The notes beneath the pieces were generated by a model, which worked only from the letters and a program-made list of their open reading frames with translations, ran no database searches and had not been told where the DNA came from. A DNA stretch of 54,526 nucleotides from Spirochaetota bacterium (lineage in GTDB: Bacteria > Spirochaetota > B62-G9 > DRHN01), in the NCBI GenBank assembly GCA_016934265.1, contig JAFGTF010000124.1, positions 1 to 54,526 of the forward strand, written 5' to 3'. Each line of letters opens with the position of its first letter. The first letter of the stretch is position 1. Made by a program: the position numbers and the translations under genes. This document shows positions 53,471 through 54,526 of this stretch, piece after piece.

Positions 53471-53581
53471 GTGCAGTGTTCAATATCCAAAGGTTCAAAA
53501 GAGGGCTTTTGCCTTCGAGAAAATTGTCTGTACTACAATCAAGATACGGGTAATGTGTCTATGAGGCGCTCCAGTATTTGA
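53471..53581 (+). CDS. tiny cysteine-containing ORF, perhaps frameshifted
   Basis: A GTG two bases after the preceding stop starts 36 codons: VQCSISKGSKEGFCLRENC followed by LYYNQ. Three Cys suggest a metal site. A +1 frame continues with YEALQYLSKKYEEDRKRR to a TGA near 53671, so a single gene of about 65 residues with a frameshift near 53553 is an alternative. Confidence 0.35.
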   Translation: MQCSISKGSKEGFCLRENCLYYNQDTGNVSMRRSSI

Positions 53582-53682
53582 GTAAGAAGTATGAGGAGGA
53601 CAGGAAAAGGAGATTGAATTCTGAAGAGAAACCCGATTTTTGCAACATAAAAGTCGGGAAAAGTCCTAAATGAAGAGGGAAA

Positions 53683-54021
53683 ATGAGAAGAAAACGGGGC
53701 CGACCTAGCAAATTAACAAAGGATCTCCAGGATACAATCTGTGAAAATATCATTCGGGGAATGTCGAATTCTCAATTGCTCAAGAGTATCGGTATTCATA
53801 GAACGACTATGTGGAGATGGTTAGATAAGGATCCGAAGTTCGTAAAGGCTGTCGAGGAAGCTCAAGAAAAACGCCAGGAACGGAGAATGGAAAAACTCAG
53901 TGAGGAGTTGAGAGCAAACGCTGAGGCGTCAAAGATAACATTCTCAGGGTACAGGCACTATTCAGTTCGTCGTAGGGTTCCTGACCGGAAAAGGGATCCA
54001 CAAACAGGGAGGTTCATATAA
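53683..54021 (+). CDS. helix-turn-helix protein, phage terminase small-subunit-like
   Basis: A 112-residue basic protein: RRKRGRPSKLTKDLQDTICE, then the HTH (SNSQLLKSIGIHRTTMWRWL), KDPKFVKAVEEAQEKRQ, and a conserved-looking basic tail. This matches the DNA-binding part of small terminase subunits or related phage regulators. No large subunit follows inside the window. Confidence 0.6.
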   Translation: MRRKRGRPSKLTKDLQDTICENIIRGMSNSQLLKSIGIHRTTMWRWLDKDPKFVKAVEEAQEKRQERRMEKLSEELRANAEASKITFSGYRHYSVRRRVPDRKRDPQTGRFI

Positions 54022-54241
54022 GGATGGCTGTAGGAAACACTGTCAAATAACTTTAGCACTGGATCCATGATATAGTAATGAAAATCACCCTGCCGGCACG
54101 GGGATCCCAGAGCCGGTTTAAGATAAGATGTAAAAACTTAAATCGCTTTCAGGGTAATCCTATCGATACCTGAGAGGCTGATGAGCTTGTACAGGATCCA
54201 GATATGAGGAACCACGATCTCCACATAAAAGGGGCTTTACA

Positions 54242-54442
54242 ATGTCAGATATATTGAAGGTGGTAACGAACAAAATTATTGAACTTCATCAGGGAATCAT
54301 TGAGGATCTCAAGCGTACGGTTCAAGATGCGATCGAGATAGGCGAGCTGCTTACGAAACAGAAAGCGATATTACAGCATGGTGAATTCCTGCCGTGGATC
54401 GAGAAAGAGCTACCATTCTCTGGTAGAACTGCACGTAATTAG
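54242..54442 (+). pseudogene. DUF3102-type gene cut at its 3' side
   Basis: The first 66 residues have the start of a DUF3102-like protein (ELHQGIIEDLKRTVQDAIEI, GELLTKQKAILQHGEFLPWI, and LPFSGRTARN). The frame ends at TAG just where the family continues with a Tyr-Met segment. The sequence after the stop reads like an insertion sequence end. AAGGGG precedes the ATG. Confidence 0.6.
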
Positions 54443-54526
54443 GGCTTCCTGAATAAGTCCTAACTTTTTTTATTATAGTGAAATAAATTACCTATTCGAG
54501 TAGAATAGTGCAAGGGTTTTGCACAA
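54443..54526. mobile_element. probable left end of an IS5-family insertion sequence
   Basis: The bases GGCTTCCTGAATAAGTCC resemble the terminal inverted repeat of IS5/IS903 elements (GGCTTTGTTGAATAAATC), and they directly follow TTAG, a YTAR-type target. The element runs out of the window, so no transposase is visible. Confidence 0.5.

Larger units (their letters stand above)
49794..54526 (+). mobile_element. left part of a tRNA-integrated element
   Basis: The integrase, directly behind a tRNA 3' end and pointing away from it, together with RHH, excisionase-like and phage-type genes on the same strand, indicates a prophage or integrative element inserted at the tRNA. No second copy of the tRNA 3' end occurs in the window, so the far end lies outside. 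Gene sequence is AT-richer than upstream. Confidence 0.75.

Overview
The window looks like the chromosome of a free-living, probably anaerobic, Gram-negative-type bacterium. A spirochaete is my best guess, but this rests on gene content only and is weak: an NtrC-type two-component pair in one operon with a small RpoS-like sigma factor, an LPP20-like exported protein, an orphan indolepyruvate oxidoreductase subunit, and peptide and amino-acid catabolism. There is no rRNA and no CRISPR array. Most of the sequence is moderately GC-rich housekeeping DNA. Three visibly more AT-rich patches (the first 2.7 kb, 42.7-43.6 kb, and 49.8 kb to the end) look acquired or decayed.

Layout. 1-2.7 kb: a 5'-truncated hybrid histidine kinase, a small SpoIIAA/STAS-like protein, and remnants. 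2.8-5.0 kb: a DUF2784-like membrane protein, rpe and a TatD-type DNase. 5.0-15.0 kb: one long minus-strand operon for uptake (substrate-binding protein, two permeases, two ATPases) and hydrolysis (HyuA, HyuB) of a cyclic amide or peptide-like compound, ending in a DUF3830 protein. 15.1-17.6 kb: a decayed STAS-like remnant and an insertion sequence whose transposase start site sits in a long leader hairpin. 17.6-22.8 kb: a minus-strand ornithine cluster (cDPGS-like P-loop protein, ornithine carbamoyltransferase, ornithine aminotransferase, translationally coupled) behind a fucose-isomerase-like gene. 23.1-30.9 kb: a broken glycosyltransferase, a methyltransferase, an aspartate aminotransferase, an APC permease fused to an EIIA domain, a two-domain VOC protein, a Nudix hydrolase, an LPP20-like protein and rpmB. 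31-38.5 kb: two unrecognised small proteins, a histidine pseudokinase with a receiver, an MBL-fold hydrolase, and a sensor kinase / sigma54 activator / sigma70-family factor operon that carries its own candidate sigma54 promoter and upstream palindrome. 38.9-42.6 kb: gamma-glutamyltranspeptidase, orphan iorB and an aminotransferase.

42.6-43.6 kb: tRNA-Val(GAC), followed by a vapBC-type toxin-antitoxin module, which is bounded on its far side by a degenerate copy of the tRNA 3' half plus its terminator, a scar-like structure. 43.7-45.1 kb: a TauE/SafE exporter under a probable Rrf2 operator. 45.3-49.7 kb: thrS, infC (with a rare ATT start), rpmI, rplT, a ZapB-like coiled-coil gene and zapA. 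49.7 kb to the end: a CAT-anticodon tRNA followed by a tyrosine integrase and phage- or ICE-like small genes (ribbon-helix-helix, excisionase-like, winged-helix, terminase-small-subunit-like). The last of these, a DUF3102-type gene, is cut by what looks like the end of an IS5-family element.

The candidates most worth following are the self-regulated HK-EBP-sigma operon, the tRNA-scar toxin-antitoxin island, the SD-sequestering transposase leader, the phased repeats ahead of the excisionase operon, and the repeated -35 array ahead of rpmB.
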